Source of the DNA: Nipponacmea schrenckii
Lineage: Eukaryota > Mollusca > Gastropoda > Lottiidae
Length of the DNA stretch: 64,000 nt
Assembly (NCBI GenBank): GCA_030562195.1
Contig: CM060203.1
Span: 5,222,208 to 5,286,207 of the forward strand
Direction of reading: 5' to 3'
A program made the position numbers and the translations under genes. The stretch's first letter is position 1, and each line of letters starts with the position of its first letter. This document shows positions 37,342-49,650 of the stretch, piece after piece. Below the pieces are notes generated by a model. The model had not been told where the DNA came from. It searched no databases and saw only the letters and a list, made by a program, of their open reading frames with translations.

Positions 37342-38835
37342 TATACGGTGAAAGAAAGTTCTCCTAGTGCCTCTGAGTTATAGAATATGCATAGATATAG
37401 TCCTCTGTGAGCTGATAGACACTGATAAAACCCTAACAAATAATTCTACCTCTAATATTATACCTGATACCATAACTAACAAAACAACTTCAATCTTTGT
37501 ATAATTCAAAAAGTCGACATAACTAAATAATTATTAAAAAATTTAAATATATTATATTTATACTTAGTTATGTGGTTCTTAATGGAATTATAAAGGGATT
37601 CTGTTATGTGTAGTTTTGCACCTGGTAAGTTTAAGTCTTGGCCAATATCAGAGAATTATATTCTATGTTCATTCTCATAGGCAGAATTCTCTATAAACCG
37701 ATTTCAACATTATATTTCACATGATTGATTTATATAAATGAAATAGTTAATTATTATCTTTTTATAATATTTAATTTATAAACGTATTATGTATTGTAAC
37801 ATGTGTGAATGCGCGCTAATGTTATAAACAAAATTGTGTTTACTAACATCGTTATCCAAAACCGGTCTGACTTTGGTAACCATGCGCAAAATCAAGTCTG
37901 TTTGTATAGTATCCACTTAGAGCACTTACGATATTTATGCACATTCGCGTACCGTCATTAACATAATCATTCATTCTATATTCAGGGGTTGACTTAGTCA
38001 TTCAATATCCGCTTACCAACAGGGGTTTGACTAATCTCTGAACGGAATATCGACATTTAAAAATGTAAAAGGAAGATATATTACAGCGACTGGTGTGGTT
38101 TTGAATACCTTAATACAAACTATATCTTTATACCACCAAAATCTGATAATTGCATGAATCTTTATAAGTGAATTTTTTAATTTGAATCACCAGTCAACCT
38201 AAAACCATTTTTGGATATCTTTAACCATACTTACATTTGAACAAACAGCACGGCACGATGACCTTCACCATAATAATATATTACTATTTGTTAATTATGT
38301 ATATATAATAATTCTATACAATATTATATGAGATTAATATATACTGGTGTTATAAATCTTGTTCTTTTATTTTATTTTATCATTGGGGTTGATTACAGAC
38401 AATATCCCCTTCATATTTACACTAAACAATTAAAGGAGCTCTTTTGTCTCTATTTCAGTGCGCCGTTTCTTACAACACTACAAATACTTGAGCAAATTTG
38501 CAAACTCTTATCAAGTTTGAGTTAGGCTGCCCTATAGTTCGAAGCTTTGTCGACTCCCTTGGCCTAAAATGGGCCCTCAGATACAAGTTTTATTTTGTGT
38601 TAAGTAAGAATGATATTACCCCTTAGATCTATCTATCTGCGTCGTAGCTGGTTTTCATAACATATGACATATTTGCACTGTCGGTCAGGCGGTGGCTACA
38701 GGGGAATCCACAATTTGAAAAAGAGAAGGCTTATCTTCTTCATGGCAAACATATATTAATGTCCATTTGATACAAATGTACTTGTGTATTTTTAGTATTT
38801 CAGACGAATTGTATATTGAGACATTATGTATTTTC

Positions 38836-38868
<33 letters not shown>

Positions 38869-40171
38869 CCAATGTATTGCCCCATGGGCTGAATGTGAGA
38901 CAGGACCATGTCCTTGTGTATTGGGCCTAATTCTGACCCATGTAAAATAAAGAGTTTATTATTATTATTAATGCTTGGCGTTTGTCAGTTCAATTTTGGT
39001 TTTGGTTCTGAACTTCACTGTTTGAACTCAAATGGTAAAAGAATGACAACAATTTAATAGTAACAATTTTATTTGTATAAAAGGACAGCCAACAAAATAA
39101 ATCATTATACATTGATAATAGAAAACAATAATAATAATTAGAAAACTAACATAATGAACATTGTAATACTAATGTATATTATGATGATGTGTATTACGAA
39201 AAAACAGTCACGCAATAGCGTTTGAGCTTTTGACCCTTCCATTTGTGATTTGGGCATATTTTATAGCAAGGGACACTTTACAATATTTTGTATTCTAATA
39301 AAAACAGATTAACACAATAACAATTTTATTTTGTATTTTTATTTTGTATTCGACCATTGCGCAGTGTCTATACAAACTTCTAAACACAAATTTGTCTACC
39401 AATTTGTTCATTCGTCAATGCAATATTTATTCTGATGTTCCAAATTTTGTTTATTACAAAGTTAATAAGAAAATAGAAACTGTTCAACCGATAAGATATT
39501 AAGGTCAAAGTAGATAACATTATAAAATGTAAGGTATAAGATATCACTAAAAATTACTACAAGCCATCTGTCAGGGATTGACGTTGACTGAACTCAGAAT
39601 TCATACAAGTGACATTAGAATTCTAGAACATACAACAAATAAATAACGAGTAGGGCCTAATGATAAATATATTAATGTCGTTACAGTATTGGCCTAAATA
39701 TTTACCGATATAGAAAACGAGGAGCCAAAAGACGATATCTAGTAATATATCGAAGACACTTATAGTCTGTTTGCTTTATTCCAATTCCTTGATGTTCTGA
39801 AAGATCAGGAATCAAATATGGTAAAATATGACCATAAATCTTAATATTTGGACTTCCAAAATGTTTCTGTTTGTTGTTATCGAAATTTCCCTACGTGAAC
39901 GTGTGTTTGTATGTGTGTATTAGTTAGGGACAGAGCGGAAGATATGTCTATTGATGGATACTCAAGACCTAATCGTGATGCGAATCCTTAAAGTGATTTC
40001 CCTTTTATAATAAAGGTTTTATTATTTTTTAAGATCCGACGAAAAAACGGAGTTGTGCAAACAGAAGTTACTTGTAGTGTCCCGATTTGAAGTTTTCGAA
40101 TCCCTTATTGTGTATTTGATATTTAATACTAAGCCTACTTATGTTAATGTTAACAATGAAATACTCAAGAT
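37342..40171. other. Region between the two convergent membrane-protein genes
   Basis: Holds a MITE-like fragment near 37,591-37,690, the second retroposon tail copy at 38,776-38,968 and otherwise unremarkable AT-rich sequence. TTTATT at 40,018-40,023 is a possible polyadenylation signal (AATAAA on the minus strand) for the gene ending at 40,172. Confidence 0.4.
38776..38968 (+). mobile_element. Retroposon 3' tail, copy 2
   Basis: Repeats the sequence of 36,651-36,800, including GGGCTGAATGTGAGACAGGA and the ATT end, but has an expanded T run of 31 bases at 38,838-38,868 where copy 1 has eight. Confidence 0.75.
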
Positions 40172-41935
40172 TTAAACGGAACCACCTCTATACTCTAAGA
40201 AATTTAAAACAGCAGCAGCAATAAAGAAAAAGGAACTTATAATACAGAGAATAAATCCCCAGCCCCATTGTGCTCCAACACCTAATGTTAAAGATGCTCC
40301 AAATATAATTATAGCCAGCAAAATACAAAACGCTGAAATAAAAATAGGAGGCCACAATTAGTAATGTACATTTATTGGATTTCCAGAGTATATATTCTGT
40401 TAGATTCAACACCAGTGTCGTTAATGTATTTTAGTGTCAGTTTAAACAAATAAGAGTTTCAAGAAACATTATAACCATATAATACATATTATAATAAGTT
40501 TTGTCTGAAGAAGCTGATCTCCTGCCAAGAGATTTATATTTGAGGGGATAATACCTGGCCTATCATATGAAGAACCCTACTTACCAGCAGCTGCACATCC
40601 AATCATACCCAACAGCCGAAACATCCTAGTTTTCTTTATCATGGCCAATAAAGACATCACTAGTCCACCAACACCGACAAGTAAACCAATTATTACGAAT
40701 GCCTGTGTTGCTTTCCAGTAATCTGAAATAGAAAAGTGTACTCTTAACTTTGGATAAGTACTGGACAAAAAAAAAATGTGATCTTAGACTACTGAAGGCT
40801 TTTGGTCGAAAAGTTAGACGACAGGACAATAGGATATGATATAATTGTGTACCCTGTTAAGGAAATTTGTGAAATAATCGAATATTGTATGGTTTACTGT
40901 AATAATAAGATTTCTATTTTTTCCTCTCAAAACTACATGTATACAGTCAAGTTTTAAGCAAACTTTAATGGATATTGTGAGTATATTCATTGGCTGTTGA
41001 CCCAGATAACTAGAAAGTTATAGTCAATGATTTTTGCACTACTTGTTAGAAGAGGTCATCTGAGGTAGCCACTGCCCGTTGAATTTTGTTAAAGCCTTTT
41101 GTATATACAAATCTCATAGCTCAATTTTATTATTTCTTCAAACAAAAACTTAACTTTCTCTAAATATTCGTAAACATTACTGAACGGAAAAAATTCGAAA
41201 ACAGTGTTGTTTATTATTGATATTTTAAGCTGCTTGTTCAAGTGGTAGAAAAAAGACGTATATATCTCATCGTATCCCACTTTAAATAAACAAATCAGAA
41301 GAGCAGTACGTAAAACTCATTTCATTTATTTCAAACTTCATTATCAGTGCCAACTGAAAATCTACGTGAAGAGTTGATTAATTTTAATTAGATTACGAAT
41401 CTAAAAAGCAAACTGCATACATTCTGCGCAGGCAGAAATCATTTCATAATCACTGATGTTACATATTTTAGGCAGACAAATAACAATTCCTTCAATTCTT
41501 ATAGCGACATTATAATAATAATAATTATCATAAACTCCTTATTTTACATGGGTCAGAGTTGGGTCCATTACACAAGGACATGGTTCTGTCTAACATTCAG
41601 CTCATAGGGCAATACAATGGATAAAAAAAAAGCCAAAAATATATGAAATCGTTCTGCGTGAGCTTATGCATGCCCTGCGGTCATATTTACACGTTTAAAC
41701 GATAGACCCGACTACAAAACTTTTGCGTTAATAATGTCTACATACCAGGTGTAAAGGTATATGAACGGCAAAATAAACCGCATTGTTGCCACAATCCAGT
41801 TCCATATCCAGAAACAAATGGATCTGAAACGACCCAATATACGACTGATAATCCAATCACGTGAAATAAACAACCAATTCCAGCCAGAATTACTGCTATT
41901 AAAGAAAGTAAACTAAATCCCATAATTTCCGCCAT
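40172..41935 (-). CDS. Claudin/PMP22-like four-helix membrane protein, minus-strand copy
   Basis: Exons (transcription order) 41746-41935, 40585-40722 and 40172-40332 join in phase 1 into 162 residues ending at TAA. The protein parallels the plus-strand copy: VVYWVVSDPFVSGYGTGLWQ corresponds to VVYWIVADPFVSGYGVGLWQ, DYWKATQAFVIIG to EYWKATQSFVVIG, and AQWGWGFILCI to TQWGWGFIMCI. The middle exon is 138 nt in both genes. The start at 41,935 gives MAEIMGF; the second Met aligns with the start of the paralogue and could be used instead. It has four membrane segments and the Trp-GLW-Cys-Cys loop. The two genes arose by inverted duplication. Function unknown. Confidence 0.83.
41515..41655 (-). mobile_element. 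Retroposon 3' tail, copy 3 (minus strand)
   Basis: Reverse-complement, more diverged copy of the 36,651 sequence: AATAATAATAATTATCATAA, TTATTTTACATGGGTCAGAG, ACAAGGACATGGTTCTGTCT and CATTCAGCTCATAGGGCAAT. It lies just beyond the 3' side of the donor in intron 1 of the minus-strand membrane-protein gene. Confidence 0.7.
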
Positions 41936-42517
41936 ATTGACAATTCTAGTAATAACTCAATTAACACTGGATAAATGTTTTAAAAAAATTTGATATAATT
42001 CCAAGATTTTTTTTTCATGCGCGGATATATCCAAGCTTAAGTGCATTTATTTCTAAAGTAGATTTGTAGTAAACGTTCTATTCCTATTAAACCCTTCGGG
42101 CTGAACATTCCCGTAAGTCTTTCACTGATTGGCTAGTTTTAAAATTATACTGTGACTATACCGCCCCGAGTCAACGTCAATAACTAATAACATACAACTT
42201 GCTATGTGCTTATTGAGGAGTCCACAACATCAATAAGTCCCTTAATTAAATCGTACTAGTCCAAGAGTCAAATTATGCATTCCACATTTTATTTTTGTAC
42301 GACTACAATGATCTGGGTCAGCTTATTTATGACTTTGTATTAAAGATGGGTTGCCTCATTAATTAGAGCCAAAGTAAGCTTCCTAATTGATTAATTGGGG
42401 TTTCTAATGAATAATCCATGTATTCTTAAGTTCAAAAGACATATGTGGACGTAGAAATGTTTGGAGAGTCCATTTGACTCTGATCGGCTTTGAAACGCTA
42501 AATTTAGATTATGTTAT

Positions 42518-42556
42518 ACATATATATATATATATATATAATATATATATTATAAA
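42518..42556. repeat. TA dinucleotide microsatellite
   Basis: An interrupted TA run between the minus-strand membrane-protein gene and the inverted-repeat element. Confidence 0.9.
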
Positions 42557-42685
42557 CGTTCTATACTACGAAACATGAGAGATATTAAAATACACAAATA
42601 TTCAATAAAACTTTTATTCATTAACACTATATTAAAACTAATCTAACAGGTATCATCTAGGCTTTTCTAGATATTTCTTCTTGAA

Positions 42686-44005
42686 GAATATTTCTCCAGT
42701 ATCATATAATATAAGTTAATTCAGATTAAGTTCAAGTACACTCGATGAGGTCTAATCTCGTGTTAATGTTCCGTGTAAGTGATAACACCATCACATAACA
42801 CGAAATTTGAGCTCATTCTTCATGTTAATATGGACTCGGACCACTAAAACATTTGATGCTAATGATTGTATCGACGAATTGAGTCCGTTCTATTTTTAGA
42901 AATCCTCTTTCTCCCTTCCTTTGGGGGTGTTTGCTTGCCCATTTTGGACTAATTTTTGGTCTAGATTTGATATTTGATGTCTGAAATTGCATTTTCTTTC
43001 AGAATTTCTGAGATAATGAGAAATTTAATTGGCGGAAGGTTATTTCTAAAAATAGTGGTTTTGTGTGCAGTGACAGTCAAGCGGATGTTGATAAAATGTA
43101 GTGGTTTACTTTCATTTTGTTTAGTTCAAAATTTTCATGGTCATGCTATATTGGATTTTTGTACAGAAACCAAGTATTGGCCTGGCTTTCATGTGGCATA
43201 TAAGAAAGTTTTCAACGAGATTTCTGGAAAAAGTTCTAGAAGGTTGAATTTTGTGATTTAACATGGAAATAGATGGCAAATGAATTAGCGGACTAAGTCC
43301 ATATACAGTGTATTCTGAGTAATTCGACTCACTCGCTAATCTGGCATTATTTTGCGGCACCGATATATTTTGGATTACTCAGAGTACACTGCATATTGTA
43401 CCACAAATAACAAAAATTCTGAGTTCTGATTGGTCCAAATACATGGGGTTTAATAGCAATTTGACGTCTTTGCAATTTGGCGTATTAATTTCAGCGAACT
43501 AGTTACAAATCTTGTTAATGTTAATGATAAAAAGGATGTCTTCTTTTTCATTCGATAGCGCACGTGTAGTTTGTTGTTATGTGCGTCATACTGCACCTAA
43601 CGTCATAAAACCGAATAACCCATGTTCTTAATTATCCATAAAAAAAGAGTCCGGGAACAAAATAATCACAATTTCTGGTACAATTCCGATAAACGACTTT
43701 CTGTTTTAGATTTAGAGGGGGTTTATTCGATATTTAACCATGCTTGAATATACCATTAGAGACCCTCGACCGCAAGCGGTCTCGGGATCTAATGATTCAA
43801 GCATGGTTAAATATCGAATAAACCCCCTCTAAATCTAAAACAGAAAGTGTTTATCTTCTAATTAACATGAAGAATGAGCTCAAATTTCGTGTTATGTGAT
43901 GGTGTTAACACTTACACGGAACATTAAGACGAGATTTGACCTCATTGAGTGTAGGCACTTGAACTTAATCTGAACTAACTTATATATGATACCGGAGAAA
44001 TATTC
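42686..44005. mobile_element. Inverted-repeat (fold-back) element, 1.3 kb, with nested hairpins
   Basis: Outer arms of about 145 bp (42,686-42,829 and 43,861-44,005) are imperfect reverse complements, beginning GAATATTTCTCC and containing CACATAACACGAAATTTGAG. Between them lie a second inverted repeat (43,305-43,393, CAGTGTATTCTGAGTAAT type) and a perfect hairpin (43,696-43,848). The 95-codon open frame at 42,974-43,261 has no recognisable signature, so no transposase is evident. Confidence 0.7.
43696..43848. repeat. Perfect 54-bp-arm hairpin
   Basis: ACTTTCTGTTTTAGATTTAG and the following 34 bases (43,696-43,749) recur as an exact reverse complement at 43,795-43,848. The 45-bp centre is itself partly self-complementary (CATTAGAGACCC...GGTCTCGGGATCTAATG), so the stem continues with mismatches almost to the middle. 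Confidence 0.95.
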
Positions 44006-44652
44006 ACCAAATGAACTGCTTAAAACTAACGCGAGAATTGATCTAACCCACTGAATGCACGTCAAAACAGGGCGCCATTCGCTTGAAGGCTCTCATGATA
44101 TAATGGTACTCAACTCGCGTTAACAAATATTTTTTCAGACCACAGTTAAATTCTGTACACTGAAACAGTGTGTGGACCATATACATAGAAAGAATACAGA
44201 CTATTGGCCGATCCGCTTTGGATAATTTGACGCCATCTTGGAAGTTGTAACAAGTCACGTGACACCATTCGCTAGTGTTGTAAACACAGTTATTCTACGC
44301 TCAGTGTATGCTAGTTGCGGTTTAGCCTAATTTGCATGTTTATGATCAAATAAACTACTTTTCAACTGTCAGTTCTGTCTGCCCAGTTCAGTCTTATCTA
44401 TTACATGGGTGTGGATTTGTTCCAAAATATGGGAGAGGGGGCGACATAATCTTCCAAAAAAACACGATTTAATTCAGAAGAAAGCCAAATATTCTTTCTA
44501 TAATTGCTACTTACGTTACTTCACAGCAAAATATATTGAACTTATCGCCTCTCGGTCACGTGATGAGACCCGCCATTTTCTTATTCTCAATGACAACAGT
44601 GACGGAATGCCACGATGTGTAGCATGGAAATGCGCCATAAAATCTGGCGACG

Positions 44653-44767
44653 GCGTAGTAGTGCAGGTTCTTCTTAATTTTCTAAAGGTATGCAAGATCT
44701 TTTGACCTTAACATCCCATTCTCTGCGTCTCTTTTTATCCTTCGGAAACCTGTGCACTACTACGCCG
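44653..44767. repeat. Inverted repeat, 15-bp arms
   Basis: CGGCGTAGTAGTGCA near 44,653 and TGCACTACTACGCCG near 44,753, about 85 bp apart, just left of the pyrimidine-rich minisatellite. Confidence 0.75.
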
Positions 44768-44819
44768 AAATGGAACGAATGGAGTTTAAATCCCTGCTCT
44801 TCTGCGGTGTCTTCCCATA

Positions 44820-45062
44820 TCACCACTTCCCACTTCACTCACCCCTTTCCCCACTTCGCCCCCAAACTATTCCCATTTCGCCCCTTCTCCATTTCGCCCC
44901 TTTTCCATTTCGCCTCTTCCCAGTACGCCCTTTTCCGTTTTTGCACCATTCCCATTTCACCCCTTTTCAGTTCGCCCCTTGCCCGTTTTGCCCCTTCCGA
45001 CTTCGCCCCTTGCCATTTCGCCCCTTTCCCATTCCACCCCTTTGCATTTTGCCCCATTCTCT
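44820..45062. repeat. Minisatellite, 15-17-bp unit (CCCCTTTCCCATTTCG)
   Basis: About 15 units close to CCCATTTCGCCCCTTT with small length changes. The strongly pyrimidine-rich strand gives open frames in several frames, none supported. The complementary array is at 45,378-45,590. Confidence 0.92.
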
Positions 45063-45377
45063 TTGGATATTATCACAATTATTTTTTTGATTGTCTTATA
45101 TATTATGATCAAAGAATACATATATAATGATCAAAGAATAATATTGTTGTTCCATATAATCATTTTACAAAATGAATCTAGATATTAACCCGTATGAACA
45201 AAGATTAACTAACAGTATGCAAAATGTTTAATATAAAACTATGTAAATCATATGTCCATATTTCTAAAATAGGCTTTTTATGTCAATGTATCCTGATTTT
45301 TTTTTAAAGGGTTTATAAAAACGGAGTGTTCAACTGATTTGTGTATATTCCTTTTGTCATAATGCAATTGGTTTTAA

Positions 45378-45590
45378 GCAGGGCGAAATGAGAAAGGACG
45401 AAATTGGAAGGGGCGATATGGGAAAGAGGGGCGAAATGGGAATAGGGCAAATTTGGAAAGGAAAATGAAAAGGGGTTAAATGGGAAAGGGGCAAAACAGA
45501 AAAGTGGCGAATTCAGAAGCGGCAGAACTGGAAGGGGCGAAATAGGAAGAAGCGAAAAGGGAATAGTTTGGGGACGAAGTGGGAATAAAC
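45378..45590. repeat. Minisatellite, inverted counterpart of the array at 44,820
   Basis: About 13 degenerate units of GGGGCGAAATGGGAAAG, the reverse complement of the 44,820 unit, separated from it by about 315 bp of AT-rich DNA. Confidence 0.9.
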
Positions 45591-46474
45591 CCCAACCAAC
45601 TTCTATGCCCTCTTCTGCACCTGATGGGCATTTGGTTGGTTACACCTTTCTCACCCTTATGACATGTTTCAAATTAGATATTAGTTCATACAATGAAGCC
45701 TAATATTACAAAGTTATTTTTAGTATTAGTATACCCTTTACAAACATAATAAGTTCATTAAAGCTAAAATGAAGCTTGTTTATTGAGGCATTAAAAATAG
45801 GTTAATTCTATATATTTGATAAGTAAAATAGTTGGAAGGTTATGAATATCACAGTGGGCTTATTATATATAACTATTAAAGTGACCATATTTATCAATCA
45901 AACCAGTCAACCAGATATATTAATAACATAGCTATACGTAAACATATTTGGCCTTGATACTTATATTTTCTGCAGTCGTCTAGCAAGGTGGACCGTGACA
46001 CTAGGGTTCTGTACCAGTTTAACTAAAAATGTCATCTTCCTTTTCACGATACAAGAATAAAATGGACATACTGTCTGACCGTTGAAAAAATACCATGGAT
46101 TGAAACAGTGGATCAAAATCATGAACTCTGAACTGAACAGCAAAAGTGCAACAGTGACCTAAATAGTTGATATTTTGTATAGGCCGGTCAATGTATTTAA
46201 GGTAATGACATTAAGGAATTTAGGGAGCAGTTATAAGAAATACTTTTTCTTTTCACTCTTTCAATGGCTTTTTCCTCTTTATTATCACCCAATTGTGACG
46301 ATATTACACAATCACAATTTTTAGCCGTGGGATCCGAATTATAGGACGGTTTACACAAAGAAGATATATGGGGCAACACAATAGATAGGCTATATTTATA
46401 TCATCTCATACATGATATTAGATAAAAGATATGCTCGCACTTTCACACTAATATACTTGTTAGGAAAATTTAGC

Positions 46475-46815
46475 CAACACATAGTATGTAAGGGATTGAA
46501 ATGAATGGAGTTTTACTCCCTACTCTTCTGCACCTAACGGGCTTATGAAGATGAGCAACGCTGCACAAGGTCCACTGAGTAAAATTATGCCAGGACAGAG
46601 GCATTAACATTATCTTTTTGCGATATCCAACCGTCGAGGGATCTGTAGCGTACACAGCCTTCAGCATGGGTGCCCTCGGTGAATAGTTCCATCCGAACCA
46701 CTAGACACTTGTCAGCCCCTCCGAACTACATCACTGACAAAGGGATATCGGGATTGAACCCTGGACCCTTAGGTTAGCGAGCAAGCATCTAACTCACTGA
46801 GCAACCGCTATTTCC
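46475..46815 (-). mobile_element. tRNA-derived SINE (minus strand)
   Basis: Read on the minus strand, the left end is tRNA-like: AGCGGTTGCTCAGTGAGTTA resembles an A box and GGGTTCAATCCCGATATCC a B box about 40 bases on. A roughly 250-bp unrelated body follows, down to CCATTCATTTCAATCCCTTA. The acceptor stem and cloverleaf are not intact, so it is not a tRNA gene. Fragments of its 3' part appear at 44,770-44,800 and 45,600-45,625. Confidence 0.75.
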
Positions 46816-46819
46816 TAGT

Positions 46820-48920
46820 ATGTTATGAAACAGTCACTTAATCATATCCATTTCACATAGATGTAATTGTATTTTTTGACAAACTGAGCTATTTACAAAA
46901 CCAAAAGCAGAATATATACACTGAGTTTCCATCCACGGTCTTTGATTTCATTGCAAAATCTACTGTAGGTATATCTACACTGATTCATAATAATTGGTCC
47001 GAATATACGCTATTTAAAATCCGGTATCAAGCTTTTCAACTTACTGAAAGTCCATATACGTGCTATTGTTCCAAAAGGTTAGAATAGTCTAAATCAAACA
47101 ATGATACAGCTCGGGTTTTCAACAATTTTGATTTCAGTTGAATAATGAATCAACTTCTAACATAATGTGGTTTCGCAAGTTGGTACCCTGTTGCTCTTAG
47201 AGCTAACAAAGAACCAAAGAGTCCGATGTATAGAGTCTATGGTCCGATGAAGCTTGTCGAGATCCAGCAGACCTTTATCAAGACATATAAATATGGTATT
47301 ATTACAGTATAATTAGGTAAATAATTGGTTTATCAAAATACAGTTTATCATAATGATGAGTAATCCAGCTAGGAAATTGGGTGTAACTTAAACATGTATA
47401 TTTTAATGCACATTATAGCCTATTTAGTCATTTAGTATTTGATAAATCCGAAGAATGTAGCATTACATTACTGAAATTACAATATATAAAATATTACAAA
47501 ATATTTCAAATGAAATGGTCTTTATTATTTCAATAAACTCGGAAACGTAGAGTGAATATTTGAAAACTACTGTACCAACATTTGTTAACTCAGAAACTAC
47601 AAAACGATTCTACACGATGAAGGACATTTTTTAAATATCTAGTATTTTTGTGTGAGAAAATTGGTCAGATGCCAATTATATTTTCTATCTTTTTAAACCG
47701 CTTCGTTTATCTTGAGATATTAATGAATGTGATAGTGTTCCCTTTGATATACTATAGTTATCAGTTCTTGTTAGGTCAGTTGAAGGGGAGTATCATCTAA
47801 TTTGTTGGAAAAGGCATTGTGAACTATTTCAGTTCTCACTCTTCATTATAGAGGTGGAATAATGATCATATGAACAAAATATTTTAATGATAAATTGACA
47901 AACTTTGATTATTTAGAAAGCATCCAGTTTTTTTTTTTTTACCTGGTCTATAGAACATATCCCCTCGACAAATTACATTACTTCAACTGCTTGCCCCTCT
48001 TAAAAATAAAGACTGACTATACTCCATCACGCGCTTGTTTCAATACTGTAAAAAACCTAGAAACGATGCCTATATAAATAACAAATTATCAACTAGAATG
48101 ATGAGTTGATAGAGTCGGTCAGCCAATATTTCAATCACGAAACATCACCAAGGAATGTGTTAAAAGTAATGTGATACCCGTCTGTTCTATAAAGGTCAAA
48201 CTATTTTACCGATTTACCATAGCAATTTACTGATGAATCTATTATGGTGGTTGATTTTCTACTTCCATACCTTCCGATAAACAGGATAGATGTATATATA
48301 TATAAATAGAATTTAATACGTTTTAACATCATACAACGTATATCATGATTGTATGCAATCAATTCTAACTCATCCGTCGCTGAGTATGTACTAAAATCTA
48401 ATGAAGATCATAAAATTAAGCATAAAGCACGAGATATGTAGCAAATGTGCCCCTCAAGTCCTCAGTTTTATTAAGCGATAAAGTGCCATTGTTTCCGACT
48501 TGTTTGACAAAACAGGACCGCAAACCTTCCCACCTCTTATACACCACTGTTATTCATATCTGTCTTAAAAAACCCGAATAAGAATTTTTTCTTTAACAAA
48601 CTGTGGGATATTTATTGAAGATCAAGTATTAGGTTTTTATGTTGGAATGGACCCAACATATCGTATTCTCTGGTTCTTATAGAAATAACAGGAACTATAC
48701 AGACAGTGTTTATTGATTCTGGATTGATAATTCATTATGTCAAATTAACTCAAGCATGTATAATGGTTAGTTCTTGCGCGGAAGTTCCTGGTATTTCGCG
48801 TAATGGGATTCAGTTTTATCAATCAAACCAATTCAACATATGATGAGTACATGACAATTAGACTCATACACTGTGACATTTACCTTGTTACTCCTCTACA
48901 TTAGTATAAAGTACTTTTCG
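46820..48920. other. Intergenic, nothing recognised
   Basis: AT-rich sequence with a short poly-T at 47,929-47,940; no supported exon, RNA gene or array on either strand. Confidence 0.4.
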
Positions 48921-48924
48921 GTGC

Positions 48925-49650
48925 TTTAAGATACATGTATATAGATGTACTCCTTCTTACTTTATTACATACTACATTTCTAAACACAAGCATACATGTA
49001 CTACTTCTTACTTTATTACATACAAGTAAGAAGTAGTAGTACACCTATATATCTTGTGTTTAGAAACGTAGTGTGTAATAAAGTAAGAAGTAGTATATCT
49101 ATATATCTTGTGTTTAGAAACGTAGTTTGTAATTAAGTAAGAAGTAGTACATCTATATATCTTGTGTTTAGAAACGCAGTTTGTAATAAAGTAAGAAGTA
49201 GTACATCTATACACCTTGTGTTTAGAAACGTAGTTTGCAATAAAGTAAAAAGTAGTACATCCATATATCTTGTGTTTAGAAACGTATTTTGTAATAAAGT
49301 AAGAAGTAGTGCATCTATATATCTTGTGTTTAGAAATGTAGTTTGTAATAAAGTAAGAAGTAGTACATCTATATATCTTGTGTTTAGAAACGTAGTTTGT
49401 AATAAAGTAAGAAGTAGTACATCTATATCTCTTGTGTTTAGAAATGTAGTATGTAATAAAGTAAAAAGTAGTACATCCATATATCTTGTGTTTCGAAATG
49501 TAATATGCAATAAAGTAAGAAGTAGTATATCTATATCTTGTGTTTCGAAACGTAGTTTGTAATAAAGTAAGAAGTGGTACATCCATATATCCTGTGTTTC
49601 GAAACGTAGTATGTTATAAAGTAAGAAGTAGTATATCTATATCTTTTAGT
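48925..49650. repeat. Satellite array, 54-bp unit, with inverted first units
   Basis: About 11 units of AAAGTAAGAAGTAGTACATC, TATATATCTTGTGTTTAGAA, ACGTAGTTTGTAAT. The first two (48,930-49,020) are in the opposite orientation, so the array starts head-to-head. The multiple-of-three period produces long open frames on both strands (up to 192 codons) that are artefacts. A short relative is at 15,427. Confidence 0.92.

Noticed and set aside
42974..43261. 95-codon open frame inside the inverted-repeat element, possible transposase
   Set aside because: No catalytic or DNA-binding motif recognisable and too short for a transposase.
44690..45127. Proline/phenylalanine-rich open frames on both strands
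   Set aside because: Pyrimidine-rich minisatellite; several frames are open simultaneously and none has a signature.
46740..46815. tRNA gene on the minus strand
   Set aside because: A-box and B-box-like parts are present, but the stems do not pair as a cloverleaf and an unrelated body follows; it is a SINE head.
49008..49586. Open frames of 192 and 149 codons (minus) and 132 codons (plus) with repeated peptides
   Set aside because: All three come from the 54-bp satellite; open on both strands at once, as expected for a repeat without stops.
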